Source of the DNA: Faecalibacterium taiwanense
GTDB taxonomy: Bacteria; Bacillota; Clostridia; Oscillospirales; Ruminococcaceae
DNA: 64,000 nt
Reading direction: 5' to 3'
Assembly (NCBI RefSeq): GCF_036632915.2
Contig: NZ_CP155552.1
Location: 186,001 to 250,000, forward strand
The position numbers and the translations under genes are program-made. Positions 40,019 through 48,991 of this stretch are shown piece by piece (positions within the stretch are counted from its first letter, which is position 1; the number at the start of each line of letters is the position of its first letter). The notes beneath the pieces were generated by a model. The model worked only from the letters and a program-made list of their open reading frames with translations, was not told where the DNA came from and ran no database searches.

Positions 40019-41095
40019 ATGTTGGATATCAAGATCACCCGTACCACTGCTCCGAAGGCAAAGCCTGACGAGAGCAATCTGGGTTTTGGCAAGAAGTTCA
40101 CCGACCATATGTTCGTGATGGATTACACCGAGGGCGAAGGCTGGCACGATGCCCGCATTGTCCCCTACGGCCCCTTTGAACTGGACCCGGCTACTGTCGT
40201 GTTCCACTACGCTCAGGAGATCTTTGAGGGCATGAAGGCATACCGCACGGCCGATGATACCGTCCAGCTGTTCCGCCCGGACTGCAACGCAAAGCGTTTC
40301 CAGGACTCCGCCGACCGTCTGTGCATCCCCAAGATCCCTGTGGAGGACTACATTCAGGCGGTTGAAACTCTGGTGGACGTGGACCGTGACTGGGTGCCCC
40401 ATTCCGACGGTGCTTCCCTGTATATCCGTCCCTTCGTGTTTGCAAACGATGTGGGTCTGGGCGTGCACGCTTCCAAGCACTACATTTTCTGCATCATCTG
40501 CGCTCCCTCGGGCGCTTACTATGCCGAGGGCATCAACCCCGTCCGCATCTACGTGGAAGACGAGTACATCCGTGCCGCTCCCGGCCTGACCGGCTTCACC
40601 AAGTGCGGCGGCAACTACGCTGCTTCCATCAAGGCCGGTGAGCTGGCCGAGGAGCAGGGCTACGCACAGGTGCTGTGGCTGGACGGTGTGGAGAAGAAGT
40701 ACGTCGAGGAAGTTGGCAGCATGAACATCATGTTCAAGATCGACGGCAAGGTGTACACCGCTGCTACCGTCGGCACCGTTCTGCCCGGCGTTACCCGCCG
40801 CAGCTGCATCGAGCTGCTGAAGGACTGGGGCTATGAGGTCGTCGAGGGCAAGATCGCCATTGCCGACATCATGGCTGCTGCCCGCGAAGGCAAGCTGGAA
40901 GAGGTGTTCGGCACCGGTACCGCCGCTGTCGTCTCCCCCGTCAAGGAGCTGGTCTGGAAGGGCGAGCACGCCTACATCGGCGACGGCAAGATCGGCCCTG
41001 TCACCCAGAAGCTGTACGACACCATGACCGGTATGCAGTGGGGCAAGATCCCCGATACCAAGGGCTGGATCGTGCCTGTTGAGAAAAAGAACTGA
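40019..41095 (+). CDS. ilvE: Branched-chain amino-acid aminotransferase
   Basis: 358 residues, the longer BCAT-beta type. Landmarks: YAQEIFEGMKAYRTADDTVQLFRPDCNAKRF, LYIRPFVFANDVGLGV, GLTGFTKCGGNYAAS (PLP Lys in the TK pair), EVGSMNIMFKIDGKVYTAATVGTVLPGVTRRS and VFGTGTAAVVSPVKEL. It performs the last step of Leu, Ile and Val synthesis and the first of their breakdown, using glutamate/2-oxoglutarate. The gene is monocistronic with its own promoter and terminator. It carries codons typical of a highly expressed gene. Confidence 0.95.
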   Translation: MLDIKITRTTAPKAKPDESNLGFGKKFTDHMFVMDYTEGEGWHDARIVPYGPFELDPATVVFHYAQEIFEGMKAYRTADDTVQLFRPDCNAKRFQDSADRLCIPKIPVEDYIQAVETLVDVDRDWVPHSDGASLYIRPFVFANDVGLGVHASKHYIFCIICAPSGAYYAEGINPVRIYVEDEYIRAAPGLTGFTKCGGNYAASIKAGELAEEQGYAQVLWLDGVEKKYVEEVGSMNIMFKIDGKVYTAATVGTVLPGVTRRSCIELLKDWGYEVVEGKIAIADIMAAAREGKLEEVFGTGTAAVVSPVKELVWKGEHAYIGDGKIGPVTQKLYDTMTGMQWGKIPDTKGWIVPVEKKN

Positions 41096-41135
41096 TCCCG
41101 ATTCTCCGGAGAGAACCTTTTTATTCAGAATAGCA

Positions 41136-41173
41136 GCAAACGCCGCCAGGCCTCCGCTCGGCGGCGTTTGCCG
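41136..41173 (+). terminator. ilvE terminator
   Basis: GCAAACGCCGCC pairs with GGCGGCGTTTGC. Confidence 0.75.
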
Positions 41174-41230
41174 TATATTAGGATAACGTCCTCGCCCTCT
41201 CCGTCAAACCTCCAAAATTTCCCGGCGCAA

Positions 41231-41259
41231 TTGCTTTCTGTGCCCTGCAGTGCTAAACT
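41231..41259 (+). promoter_or_regulatory. Promoter of the esterase/ATP-grasp cluster
   Basis: TTGCTT (41231-41236), 17-base spacer, TAAACT (41254-41259). A GCCTGC/GCAGGC hairpin (41275-41292) lies in the leader. Confidence 0.65.
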
Positions 41260-41321
41260 GAAAACAGAACAGCGGCCTGCATTGCGGCAGGCGTGCAGGA
41301 AAGATTGAGAGGAATGGACCC

Positions 41322-42092
41322 ATGGTCAAAAAATGGAGCGTGAGCTACCCTGCCGTCAACGGCACCGAGCAGCGCAGAGTATATGTTTATCTGCCCACGA
41401 TGTATGAAGCTGACCCCGACCGCCGGTATCCGGTGCTGTATATGTTCGACGGCCAGAACGTCTTTTTTGACGAGGATGCCACCTTTGGCAAAAGCTGGGG
41501 CATGGCCGATTATCTGGACTACACCGACACCCCGCTGATCGTGGCGGCGGTGGAGTGCAACGCCGGAGCCAACAACGAACGGCTGGTGGAGTATTCGCCC
41601 TACCGGTTCGACGACCCGCAGTTCGGCCACTTCGACGGCACGGGTCAGGCCACCATGAGCTGGTATATCCACCGGTTCAAACCCTTCATCGACCGCAACT
41701 TCCGCACCCTGCCCGACCGGGAGCACACCTTTATCGGCGGCAGCAGCATGGGCGGCCTGATGAGCCTGTACGCCCTTTTGCAGTACAACGACACTTTCAG
41801 CCGTGCGGCGGCGCTGTCGCCGTCCATCTGGGTGTCGCCGGAAAAGCTTTCCGGCCTTGTGGGCCGCGCAAAGCTGGAGCCGGGCACCGTGCTGTACATG
41901 GACTACGGCTCCCGCGAGATGGGCAACCACGACGGGATGCGCTGCGGCTTTGCAGAGATGTGCGCAAAGGTCATGACCCGGGGCATCCACCTTACCAGCC
42001 GCATCGTGCCCGGCGGCACCCACAGCGAAGCCAGTTGGGAAAAACAGCTGCCCTTTATGTTCCACACCCTGATGTATGAGGTGGAGGAGTAA
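41322..42092 (+). CDS. Alpha/beta-hydrolase esterase (enterochelin-esterase-like)
   Basis: 256 residues from ATG 41322 (GAGAGG upstream). Predicted-esterase fold (PF00756-like): RRVYVYLPTMYEADPDRRYPVLYMFDGQN, the nucleophile elbow FIGGSSMGGLMS (Ser142), SRAAALSPSIWV and a catalytic His in PGGTHSEASW. No signal peptide, so it acts in the cytoplasm. Family members cleave acyl or siderophore esters; the substrate is unknown. The gene is 21 bases from a second, unrelated esterase and shares its direction with a downstream ATP-grasp ligase. Confidence 0.85.
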   Translation: MVKKWSVSYPAVNGTEQRRVYVYLPTMYEADPDRRYPVLYMFDGQNVFFDEDATFGKSWGMADYLDYTDTPLIVAAVECNAGANNERLVEYSPYRFDDPQFGHFDGTGQATMSWYIHRFKPFIDRNFRTLPDREHTFIGGSSMGGLMSLYALLQYNDTFSRAAALSPSIWVSPEKLSGLVGRAKLEPGTVLYMDYGSREMGNHDGMRCGFAEMCAKVMTRGIHLTSRIVPGGTHSEASWEKQLPFMFHTLMYEVEE

Positions 42093-42113
42093 ACCCTAAA
42101 AGGAGGAAACACC

Positions 42114-42872
42114 ATGGAAATGCAGTATTTTAAGGACTACAGCCCGGCGCTGGGCCGCGACATGGAGTGCAAAATTTACGGCCACGCAGGCCGCCCGATG
42201 CTGTACATCCCCTGTCAGGATGGCCGCTTCTTCGATTTTGAGAACTTCCACATGGCCGACACCCTTGCCCCATGGATCGATGCTGGTAAGATTATGGTGA
42301 TCTCCATTGATACCATGGACAAGGAGACCTGGTCCGACACGCAGGGCGACCCCTATTGGCGCATTCGCCGCTATGAGCAGTGGCTGCGCTACATCGTGGA
42401 GGAGGCTGTGCCCAAGATCCAGTATCTGGCCAAGGAGCGCAACGGCTGGGACGACCTGCCCGGTGTCATTGCCTTTGGCTGCAGTCTGGGTGCCACCCAT
42501 GCGGTCAACCTGTACCTGCGCCACCCGGATGTGTTCTGCGGCTGTCTGGCCCTCAGCGGCATCTACACGGCCCACTATGGCTTCGGCAATTATATGGACG
42601 AGCTGGTGTACATGAACTCGCCCGTGGACTACATGAAGAACTTCCCGGAGGATCACCCCTACATGCAGCTGTTCCGCAGCCAGAAGGCGGTCATCTGCTG
42701 CGGTCAGGGCGACTGGGAGCAGCCGGATACCACATGGTTCCTCAAGCGCATCTTCGAGGCCAAGAACATCCCCATCTGGGTAGATCTGTGGGGCCACGAT
42801 GTGAACCACGACTGGAACTGGTGGTATAAGCAGACTGCATATTACATGCCGTATATTCTGGGCGAGCAGTAA
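42114..42872 (+). CDS. Second serine esterase-like protein
   Basis: 252 residues, with AAAGGAGG directly upstream. Alpha/beta-hydrolase features: RPMLYIPCQDGRFFDFENF, the elbow IAFGCSLGATHAVNLYL (Ser124), GCLALSGIYTAHYGFG, a conserved CCGQGDWE acid region and a late HDVNHDWNWWYKQ with the catalytic His. It looks like the COG4947-type group of esterase-family proteins, which as far as I know has no assigned substrate. Cytoplasmic. It sits between the first esterase and the ATP-grasp gene. Confidence 0.8.
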   Translation: MEMQYFKDYSPALGRDMECKIYGHAGRPMLYIPCQDGRFFDFENFHMADTLAPWIDAGKIMVISIDTMDKETWSDTQGDPYWRIRRYEQWLRYIVEEAVPKIQYLAKERNGWDDLPGVIAFGCSLGATHAVNLYLRHPDVFCGCLALSGIYTAHYGFGNYMDELVYMNSPVDYMKNFPEDHPYMQLFRSQKAVICCGQGDWEQPDTTWFLKRIFEAKNIPIWVDLWGHDVNHDWNWWYKQTAYYMPYILGEQ

Positions 42873-42874
42873 AA

Positions 42875-43051
42875 CAAACCCTCTCAGGCGCTGACGCGCC
42901 AGCTCTCCCGAAGGGCGAGCTTTGATGCATCTGACGGTTTGCAGCAAATAAGCTCCCCCTTCGGGGGAGCTGGCATCGCGCAGCGATGACTGAGAGGGAC
43001 GCCTCCCTCCCGGAGGGAGCTGGCACGGCGGAGCCGTGACGGAGGGAGTTT
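42875..43051. repeat. Paired-hairpin intergenic repeat (copy 5)
   Basis: AACCCTCTCAGGCGCTGACG..AGCTCTCCCGAAGGGCGAGCT, then AGCTCCCCCTTCGGGGGAGCT..CTGAGAGGG, then CTCCCTCCCGGAGGGAGCTG..GACGGAGGGAGTTT. It sits between the second esterase and the ATP-grasp gene. Confidence 0.8.
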
Positions 43052-43089
43052 TTATAGAGGTTTATAGAGGAAAGAGGAATCGTAAAACC

Positions 43090-44418
43090 ATGCAGAATTT
43101 CATTTTTATTTCGCCCAACTTCCCCACCAACTACTGGCAGTTCTGCCATGAGCTGAAAAACAACGGCATGAATGTGCTGGGCATCGGCGACCAGCCCTAC
43201 GATGAGCTGAAGCCGGAGCTGAAGGACAGCCTGAACGAGTACTACAAGGTGGGCAGTCTGGAAAACTACGACGAGGTCTACCGCGCCGTGGCCTTCTTTG
43301 CATTCAAGTATGGCCGCATCGACTGGCTGGAGTCCAACAATGAATACTGGCTGGAGCGGGACGCAGCCCTGCGCACCGATTTCCACATCACCTCCGGCTT
43401 CCAGACCTCCGATATGCCCCGCATCAAGTACAAGAGCAAGATGAAGGAGTATTACCAGAAGGCCGGCATCGCCACCGCACGCTACCACATGGTGGACGAT
43501 TACGAGGGCTGCCGGAAGTTCATCGACGAGGTGGGCTACCCGGTGGTGGTAAAGCCGGATAACGGCGTGGGCGCATCCGATACCCACAAGCTGTCCAGCG
43601 ACGAGGACCTGAAAAAGTTCCTCGTGCAGAAGACGGCCCATCACCCGGATGTGGAGTACATCATGGAGGAGTTCGTCCGGGCCGAGGTGAACAGCTACGA
43701 TGCCATCATCGATGCCAACGGCAACCCCATCTTTGAGGCCGGCAACGTCAGCCCCATGTCCATCATGGATATCGTCAACGACAACGACAACTCCATCTAC
43801 TACATCATCAAGGACCTGCCCGAGGACACCCGCGCTGCAGGCCGTGCCGCCGTCAAGAGCTTTGGCGTGAAGAGCCGCTTCATCCACTTTGAGTTCTTCC
43901 GCATGACCGAGAATCAGGCCAGCATGGGCAAAAAGGGCCAGATCGTGGCGCTGGAGGTCAACATGCGCCCCTGCGGCGGCTTCACCCCGGACATGATCAA
44001 CTTTGCCCGCTCCACCAACGTGTATAAGATCTGGGCGGACATGATCGCCTTTGGCGGCACCGATATGCCGGTGGGCGAGCACTTCTACTGCCCGTTTGCA
44101 GGCCGCCGCGACGGCAAGCACTTTGTGTACAGCCACGAGCAGATCATGCAGAAGTACCAGCAGAACATACGCATGGTGGACCGCATGCCGGACGCGCTGA
44201 GCGGCGCCATGGGCAACCAGATGTACGTTGCCACCTTCTCCACCCGCGAGGGCATGGAGCAGTTCTACTCCGATGTGCTGGCCGTCACCGACGACAACAA
44301 CGCCGCCGTGCAGAAGGAGCTGACCAACATTCTGGCTTTGGGCGAGCCGGAGACCACCCCGGCGGAAAAGCCCGCCGCTCCTGCCGCTAAAAAGGCACGC
44401 ACCACAAAGAAAAAGTAA
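43090..44418 (+). CDS. ATP-grasp carboxylate-amine ligase-like protein
   Basis: 442 residues. ATG 43090 (MQNFIFISPNFPTNYWQFCHEL) follows AAAGAGG. The ATP-grasp core is visible: MKEYYQKAGIATARYH, FIDEVGYPVVVKPDNGVGASDTHKL (ATP-binding Lys and glycine loop), YIMEEFVRAEVNSYDAIID, and ALEVNMRPCGGFTPDMINFA with metal-binding Glu/Asn. Such enzymes join a carboxylate to an amine or thiol via an acyl phosphate. The C-terminus ends in an Ala/Lys/Pro-rich basic tail (AAPAAKKARTTKKK). With the two esterases it forms a trio; the product is unknown. Confidence 0.82.
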   Translation: MQNFIFISPNFPTNYWQFCHELKNNGMNVLGIGDQPYDELKPELKDSLNEYYKVGSLENYDEVYRAVAFFAFKYGRIDWLESNNEYWLERDAALRTDFHITSGFQTSDMPRIKYKSKMKEYYQKAGIATARYHMVDDYEGCRKFIDEVGYPVVVKPDNGVGASDTHKLSSDEDLKKFLVQKTAHHPDVEYIMEEFVRAEVNSYDAIIDANGNPIFEAGNVSPMSIMDIVNDNDNSIYYIIKDLPEDTRAAGRAAVKSFGVKSRFIHFEFFRMTENQASMGKKGQIVALEVNMRPCGGFTPDMINFARSTNVYKIWADMIAFGGTDMPVGEHFYCPFAGRRDGKHFVYSHEQIMQKYQQNIRMVDRMPDALSGAMGNQMYVATFSTREGMEQFYSDVLAVTDDNNAAVQKELTNILALGEPETTPAEKPAAPAAKKARTTKKK

Positions 44419-44430
44419 GAATACGCTCAA

Positions 44431-44467
44431 ACAGCCCCGGAATGGCGTGCCCGTTCCGGGGCTTTTC
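44431..44467 (+). terminator. ATP-grasp gene terminator
   Basis: AGCCCCGGAA pairs with TTCCGGGGCT, then TTTCG. Confidence 0.78.
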
Positions 44468-44468
44468 G

Positions 44469-44497
44469 TTGTCCCTTTCTGCAAAGTGTGCTATACT
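44469..44497 (+). promoter_or_regulatory. Promoter of the MYG1-like/yazA pair
   Basis: TTGTCC (44469-44474), 17-base spacer, TATACT (44492-44497), starting right after the preceding terminator. Confidence 0.75.
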
Positions 44498-44532
44498 GTT
44501 GCCAGACATTTTATTGGGAACGAGGTACATCT

Positions 44533-45360
44533 ATGAAAATTCCTGCAAACGGCTTCACCCACGCCGGCAAGTTCCACGCCGACGATGTGTTTGCCACTGC
44601 CCTGCTGCAAATTTTGCGCCCGGATATCAAGATCACCCGCGGCTTTGTGGTGCCGGACGGCTTTGACGGCATCGTGTACGATGTGGGCTATGGCATGTTC
44701 GACCATCATCAGGAGCCCCGGGAGTACCGCGCAAACGGTGTGCCCTACGCGGCCTTTGGCCTGCTGTGGCGGGTGCTGGGCCCCGGCCTTGTGGGCGAGC
44801 GGCAGGCCCGGCTCATTGACGAGAACTTCATCCAGCCGCTGGACCTCAACGATAACACCGGCGAGCAGAACAGCCTGTGCGATGCCATTGGCTTTTTTAA
44901 CCCGGTGTGGGACTCCAAAGAGGATCAGGACACCTGCTTTTTCAAGGCGGTGGCCGTGGCAAAGCAGATCTTGGAAAATCAGATCGCCAGCGCCAACGCC
45001 GTGAACCGCGCCGACGAAAAGGTGCAGCAGGCTTACAAAAACTCCCGGGACGGCATCGTGGTGCTGCCCTGCTATCTGCCGTGGAAGAACGGCCTGTACA
45101 AGACGGACGCGTTGTTCGTGATCTACCCCAGCCAGCGCGGCGGCTGGAGCGCCCAGTGCGTCACCGACCACAAGACCAAGCGCCCCAAGCTGCCCTTCCC
45201 CCAGAGCTGGGCCGGCCAGCCGCAGGAGGTCATTGAGCAGAAGAGCGGCATCCCGGGCATCAGCTTCTGCCACGCCAGCCGCTTCCTCATCACCGCCAAG
45301 GATAAGGAAACTGCCCTTGCCGCCTGCCGTCAGGTGTTAAAGAACAATGGCCGCATCTGA
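44533..45360 (+). CDS. MYG1-family (UPF0160) metal-dependent hydrolase
   Basis: 275 residues from ATG 44533. The DHH-like start is clear: GFTHAGKFHADDVFATALLQ (HADD metal ligands), YDVGYGMFDHHQEPREYRANGVPYAAFGLLW (DHHQ), later LDLNDNTGEQNSLCDAIGFFNP, and the end GIPGISFCHASRFLITAKDKETA. Eukaryotic MYG1 is a 3'-5' RNA exonuclease of nucleus and mitochondria. The bacterial role is not established. It overlaps the GIY-YIG gene by 14 bases in another frame. Confidence 0.9.
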   Translation: MKIPANGFTHAGKFHADDVFATALLQILRPDIKITRGFVVPDGFDGIVYDVGYGMFDHHQEPREYRANGVPYAAFGLLWRVLGPGLVGERQARLIDENFIQPLDLNDNTGEQNSLCDAIGFFNPVWDSKEDQDTCFFKAVAVAKQILENQIASANAVNRADEKVQQAYKNSRDGIVVLPCYLPWKNGLYKTDALFVIYPSQRGGWSAQCVTDHKTKRPKLPFPQSWAGQPQEVIEQKSGIPGISFCHASRFLITAKDKETALAACRQVLKNNGRI

Positions 45361-45652
45361 GCCGTGCGCCCGGCCAAAGCCCGCCTTTGTGTATATGGTG
45401 CGGTGTACAGGCGGTACGCTGTACACCGGCTGGACCACCGACCCTGCCGTCCGCCTGCGCGCACACCAGAGCGGACGCGGCGCAAAGTACACCCGTGCCA
45501 GAGGGGCCGGGGGTTTTGCCTATCTGGAACTGTGCGCGGATAAACGCGCCGCCCTGCGGCGGGAGTATGCCCTCAAGCAGCTGCCCAAGGCCCAGAAGGA
45601 ACTGCTGTGCCGCGCATGGAGCGCGGCGGGCGGGCCATTTTCCGGCGTATAA
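45347..45652 (+). CDS. yazA: GIY-YIG domain protein, YazA/UPF0213 type
   Basis: 101 residues. The single GIY-YIG domain reads FVYMVRCTGGTLYTGWTTDPAVRLRAHQSGRGAKYTRARG, with conserved Tyr and Arg, then LELCADKRAALRREYALKQLPKAQKELL. UPF0213 members are short nuclease-fold proteins related to UvrC and SLX1; their cellular role is unclear. In Bacillus yazA lies between trmN6 (yabB) and rsmI. Here it has moved next to the MYG1-like gene, and its start lies inside that gene. Confidence 0.9.
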   Translation: MAASEPCARPKPAFVYMVRCTGGTLYTGWTTDPAVRLRAHQSGRGAKYTRARGAGGFAYLELCADKRAALRREYALKQLPKAQKELLCRAWSAAGGPFSGV

Positions 45653-45663
45653 AGCGAAAACGA

Positions 45664-45717
45664 AACCCGGGACTCTTTCAGGGCCAGACGGCTCACGAAA
45701 GGGTCCCGGGCTTTTTG
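45664..45717 (+). terminator. yazA terminator
   Basis: CCCGGGACTCTTTC pairs with GAAAGGGTCCCGGG, followed by CTTTTTG. Confidence 0.85.
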
Positions 45718-45784
45718 TTTTTGCGGTGTGAATTCTTTCCGTGTGCTGTAGTCCGCACATGCCTCCGGACAGGCTGCATGTGCC

Positions 45785-45930
45785 CCGAATATATACTGTG
45801 CAAATGCATAAAATATGAATATATTCTTCAAATAACGCATAAAGATGCAACATGAACGAAAAACGGGTGCCGGAAGCAAAAAAGGTTTGTATGGTTTTGT
45901 TATTGACGAAAAAACAGCGCGGCGTATAAT
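45785..45930 (+). promoter_or_regulatory. argG promoter and possible ArgR sites
   Basis: TTGACG (45903-45908), 16-base spacer, TATAAT (45925-45930). Upstream, GAATATATTC (45817-45826), a perfect palindrome within TATGAATATATTCTTCA, and GAATATATAC (45787-45796) lie 30 bases apart. They resemble arginine-repressor boxes (TGAATnnnnATTCA). Operator assignment is inference. Confidence 0.6.
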
Positions 45931-46024
45931 AAAAGCATCAACCGAAACGCAACGGAAGAGGATGCGAAGGGAAAGTGCGCATCAGAAAACAAAAGTGTAT
46001 TTTTATGAAAAAGGAGCGTCACCT

Positions 46025-47257
46025 ATGAAAAAGGAAAACATCAAAAAAGTCGTGCTGGCTTACTCCGGCGGTCTGGATACCTCCATCATCATTCCCTGGC
46101 TGAAGGAAAACTACAACAACTGCGAGGTCGTCGCTGTTTCCGGTGACGTGGGTCAGGGCACGGAACTGGATGGTCTGGAAGAAAAGGCCAAGGCTACCGG
46201 CGCTTCCAAGCTGTACGTGCTGGACCTGAAGAAGGACTTTGTGGAGAACTACATCTTCCCCACCCTGAAGTTCGGCGCGAAGTACGAGGATTACCTGCTG
46301 GGCACCAGCTTTGCACGTCCGTGCATCGCAAAGGCTCTGGCTGATATCGCCATCAAGGAAGGTGCAGATGCCATCTGCCACGGCTGCACCGGTAAGGGCA
46401 ACGATCAGGTGCGTTTTGAGCTGACCCTCAAGGCCCTGTGCCCGGATATGGCCATCATTGCTCCGTGGCGTGAGTGGGATATCAAGAGCCGTGACGAGGA
46501 GATCGACTACGCCGAGGCTCACCACATCCCCCTGAAGATCAACCGCGAGACCAACTACTCCAAGGACAAGAACCTGTGGCACCTGAGCCACGAGGGCCTC
46601 GATCTGGAAAGCCCCGCCAACGAGCCCCAGTACAACAAGCCCGGTTTCCTGGAGCTGGGCATCAGCCCCGAGCAGGCTCCCGATAAGCCCACCTATGTGA
46701 CCATCCACTTTGAAAAGGGCATCCCCACCGCCGTGGACGGCAAGGAGATGGGCGCTGTGGAGCTGGTGGAGCACCTGAACAAGCTGGGCGGCGAGAACGG
46801 CATCGGCCTGCTGGATATCGTGGAGAACCGTCTGGTGGGCATGAAGAGCCGCGGTGTGTATGAGACCCCCGGCGGTGCCATCCTGTACAAGGCCATCAAT
46901 GTTCTGGAGACCATCACTCTGGATAAGGAGAGCTCTCACTTCAAGGCTCAGCTGGCCCAGAAGTATGCCGATATCGTTTACAACGGCCAGTGGTTCACCC
47001 CGCTGCGCGAGGCTCTGGACGCCTTTGCCGACAGTCTGGAAAAGACCGTGACCGGCGATGTGAAGCTGAAGCTCTACAAGGGCAACATGATCAACGCAGG
47101 TGTCACCTCTCCGTACACCCTGTACGACGAGCAGACCGCTTCCTTCGGCGAGGACGAGGACTACAATCAGGCTGATGCAACAGGCTTCATCAACCTGTTC
47201 GGCCTGTCCATCAAGGAGCACGCAAAGCTGTCCAAGAACTGGCCGGAGGTCAAGTAA
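46025..47257 (+). CDS. argG: Argininosuccinate synthase
   Basis: 410 residues from ATG 46025, with AAAGGAG upstream. Landmarks: [12 protein letters not shown] (PP-loop), [69 protein letters not shown], and the C-terminal segment [16 protein letters not shown]. It joins citrulline and aspartate with ATP. It is the first gene of the arginine cluster, with its own promoter. A GC-rich hairpin (CCGCCGCAGG/CCTGCGGCGG, 47339-47368) between it and argH may partly terminate transcription. Confidence 0.97.
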   Translation: MKKENIKKVVLAYSGGLDTSIIIPWLKENYNNCEVVAVSGDVGQGTELDGLEEKAKATGASKLYVLDLKKDFVENYIFPTLKFGAKYEDYLLGTSFARPCIAKALADIAIKEGADAICHGCTGKGNDQVRFELTLKALCPDMAIIAPWREWDIKSRDEEIDYAEAHHIPLKINRETNYSKDKNLWHLSHEGLDLESPANEPQYNKPGFLELGISPEQAPDKPTYVTIHFEKGIPTAVDGKEMGAVELVEHLNKLGGENGIGLLDIVENRLVGMKSRGVYETPGGAILYKAINVLETITLDKESSHFKAQLAQKYADIVYNGQWFTPLREALDAFADSLEKTVTGDVKLKLYKGNMINAGVTSPYTLYDEQTASFGEDEDYNQADATGFINLFGLSIKEHAKLSKNWPEVK

Positions 47258-47390
47258 GCAGTTGTAATATCTTCCCTTTCGTGTGTTTTCACACTTTCAC
47301 ACGGAAGTTCCATCCAACCGGCATCGTTGCCGGCGGCACCGCCGCAGGAGCGTTTTCCCCTGCGGCGGCTTTGCCGTTTTTAGAAGAAAT

Positions 47391-47566
47391 TGACGAACCC
47401 TCTCAGTCAAACCCTGACGGGTTTGCCAGCTCTCCCGAAGGGCGAGCTTTATGCGCAGTTCGGCAAAGCCGTTCTTCAAGTGGGGAAGCTCTTGCTTTTC
47501 GCAGGCAGAAGAAAAGCTCCCCCCTTGGGGGAGCTGGCACGGCGCAAGCCGTGACTGAGAGGGTTT
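47391..47566. repeat. Paired-hairpin intergenic repeat (copy 6, argG-argH gap)
   Basis: AACCCTCTCAGTCAAACCCTG..AGCTCTCCCGAAGGGCGAGCT and AGCTCCCCCCTTGGGGGAGCTG..TGACTGAGAGGGTT. It ends about 25 bases before the argH ATG. Confidence 0.8.
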
Positions 47567-47590
47567 GGACATAAAGTAAAGGATAAAACT

Positions 47591-48991
47591 ATGGCAGAAC
47601 AACTCTGGAAGGGCCGTTTTTCCAAGGCCGTGGATTCCCGCGTGAACGACTTCAACTCCTCCATCCGCTTCGATCAGCGCATGATCGCGCAGGATATGCG
47701 CGGCAGCGGCGTGCACGCCGCCATGCTGGCAAAGCAGGGCATCATCTCGGAAAAGGACTGTGAGGACATCCTCAACGGTCTGGCTTCCATCGCCGATGAT
47801 CTGGCAGCCGGCAGGCTGGAGATCGACCCGGGCGCCGAGGATGTGCACACCTTTGTGGAGCAGACCCTCACCGCCCGCATCGGCGATGCGGGCAAGCGGC
47901 TGCACACCGGCCGCAGCCGCAACGATCAGGTGGCGCTGGATATCCGCCTGACCCTGCGGGACTACAGCCACACCCTGCAGGCCTACATTGTGGAGCTCAT
48001 CAAGGTCATCTGCAAAAAGGCCGGTGAGAACACCACCGCCGTCATGCCCGGCTACACCCATCTGCAGCGTGCCCAGCCCATCACCTTTGGCCATGCCCTG
48101 ATGGCATACGCCTCCATGCTGCTGCGGGATCTGCAGCGCTTTGAGGATGCCACCGCCCGCATGGACGCACAGTGCCCGCTGGGCAGCGGCGCGCTGGCTG
48201 GCACCACCTACCCGCTGGACCGCCAGTTCACCGCCGAAAAGCTGGGCTTTGCGGCTCCCTGCGCCAACAGTCTGGACGGCGTGTCCGACCGCGATTTCTG
48301 CATCGAACTGGCCAATGCCATCTCCATCTGCATGATGCACCTGTCCCGTCTTTCCGAGGAGATCATCCTCTGGTGCAGCTGGGAGTTCAAGTTCATTGAG
48401 CTGGACGATGCCTTTACCACCGGCTCTTCCATCATGCCGCAGAAGAAGAACCCGGATGTTACCGAGCTGATCCGCGGCAAGACCGGCCGCGTCTACGGCG
48501 ACCTGAACACCCTGCTGGTGATGATGAAGGGCATTCCCCTCGCCTACAACAAGGACATGCAGGAGGATAAGGAAGCCATCTTCGATGCAGTGGATACGCT
48601 GGAGCTGTGCTTGAAGACGGTCACTCCCATGCTGGACACCATGAAGACCATTCCGGCCAACATGCGCCGCGCCGCCGCCAAGGGCTTTATCAACGCCACC
48701 GACTGCGCCGACTACCTCACCAAGAAGGGGATGCCCTTCCGCGATGCCTACAAGCTGACCGGCTGCATGGTGTCGGACTGCATCGCAAAGGACAAGACCC
48801 TTGAAGAGCTGACCCTCGATGAGTTCAAGGGCTACAGCGCTCTGTTCGAGAACGATATCTACGATGCCATTGATCTGGTCAAGTGCTGCGAGGGCCGCAC
48901 CAGCTACGGCGGCCCCAGCGAAGCCAGCGTGAACAACCAGATCGAGCTGGCCGCTGCACAGCTGGATGCGTGGGAGGAAAAGAACGCATGA
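47591..48991 (+). CDS. argH: Argininosuccinate lyase
   Basis: 466 residues. Fumarase/aspartase superfamily: LWKGRFSKAVDSRVNDFNSSI at the start, HTGRSRNDQVALDIRLTLRD, PGYTHLQRAQPITFGHALMAY (catalytic His), and the signature GSSIMPQKKNPDVTELIRGKTGRVYG. It splits argininosuccinate to arginine and fumarate. The stop overlaps the argC start by four bases (ATGA at 48988-48991), so the two are translationally coupled. Confidence 0.97.
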   Translation: MAEQLWKGRFSKAVDSRVNDFNSSIRFDQRMIAQDMRGSGVHAAMLAKQGIISEKDCEDILNGLASIADDLAAGRLEIDPGAEDVHTFVEQTLTARIGDAGKRLHTGRSRNDQVALDIRLTLRDYSHTLQAYIVELIKVICKKAGENTTAVMPGYTHLQRAQPITFGHALMAYASMLLRDLQRFEDATARMDAQCPLGSGALAGTTYPLDRQFTAEKLGFAAPCANSLDGVSDRDFCIELANAISICMMHLSRLSEEIILWCSWEFKFIELDDAFTTGSSIMPQKKNPDVTELIRGKTGRVYGDLNTLLVMMKGIPLAYNKDMQEDKEAIFDAVDTLELCLKTVTPMLDTMKTIPANMRRAAAKGFINATDCADYLTKKGMPFRDAYKLTGCMVSDCIAKDKTLEELTLDEFKGYSALFENDIYDAIDLVKCCEGRTSYGGPSEASVNNQIELAAAQLDAWEEKNA

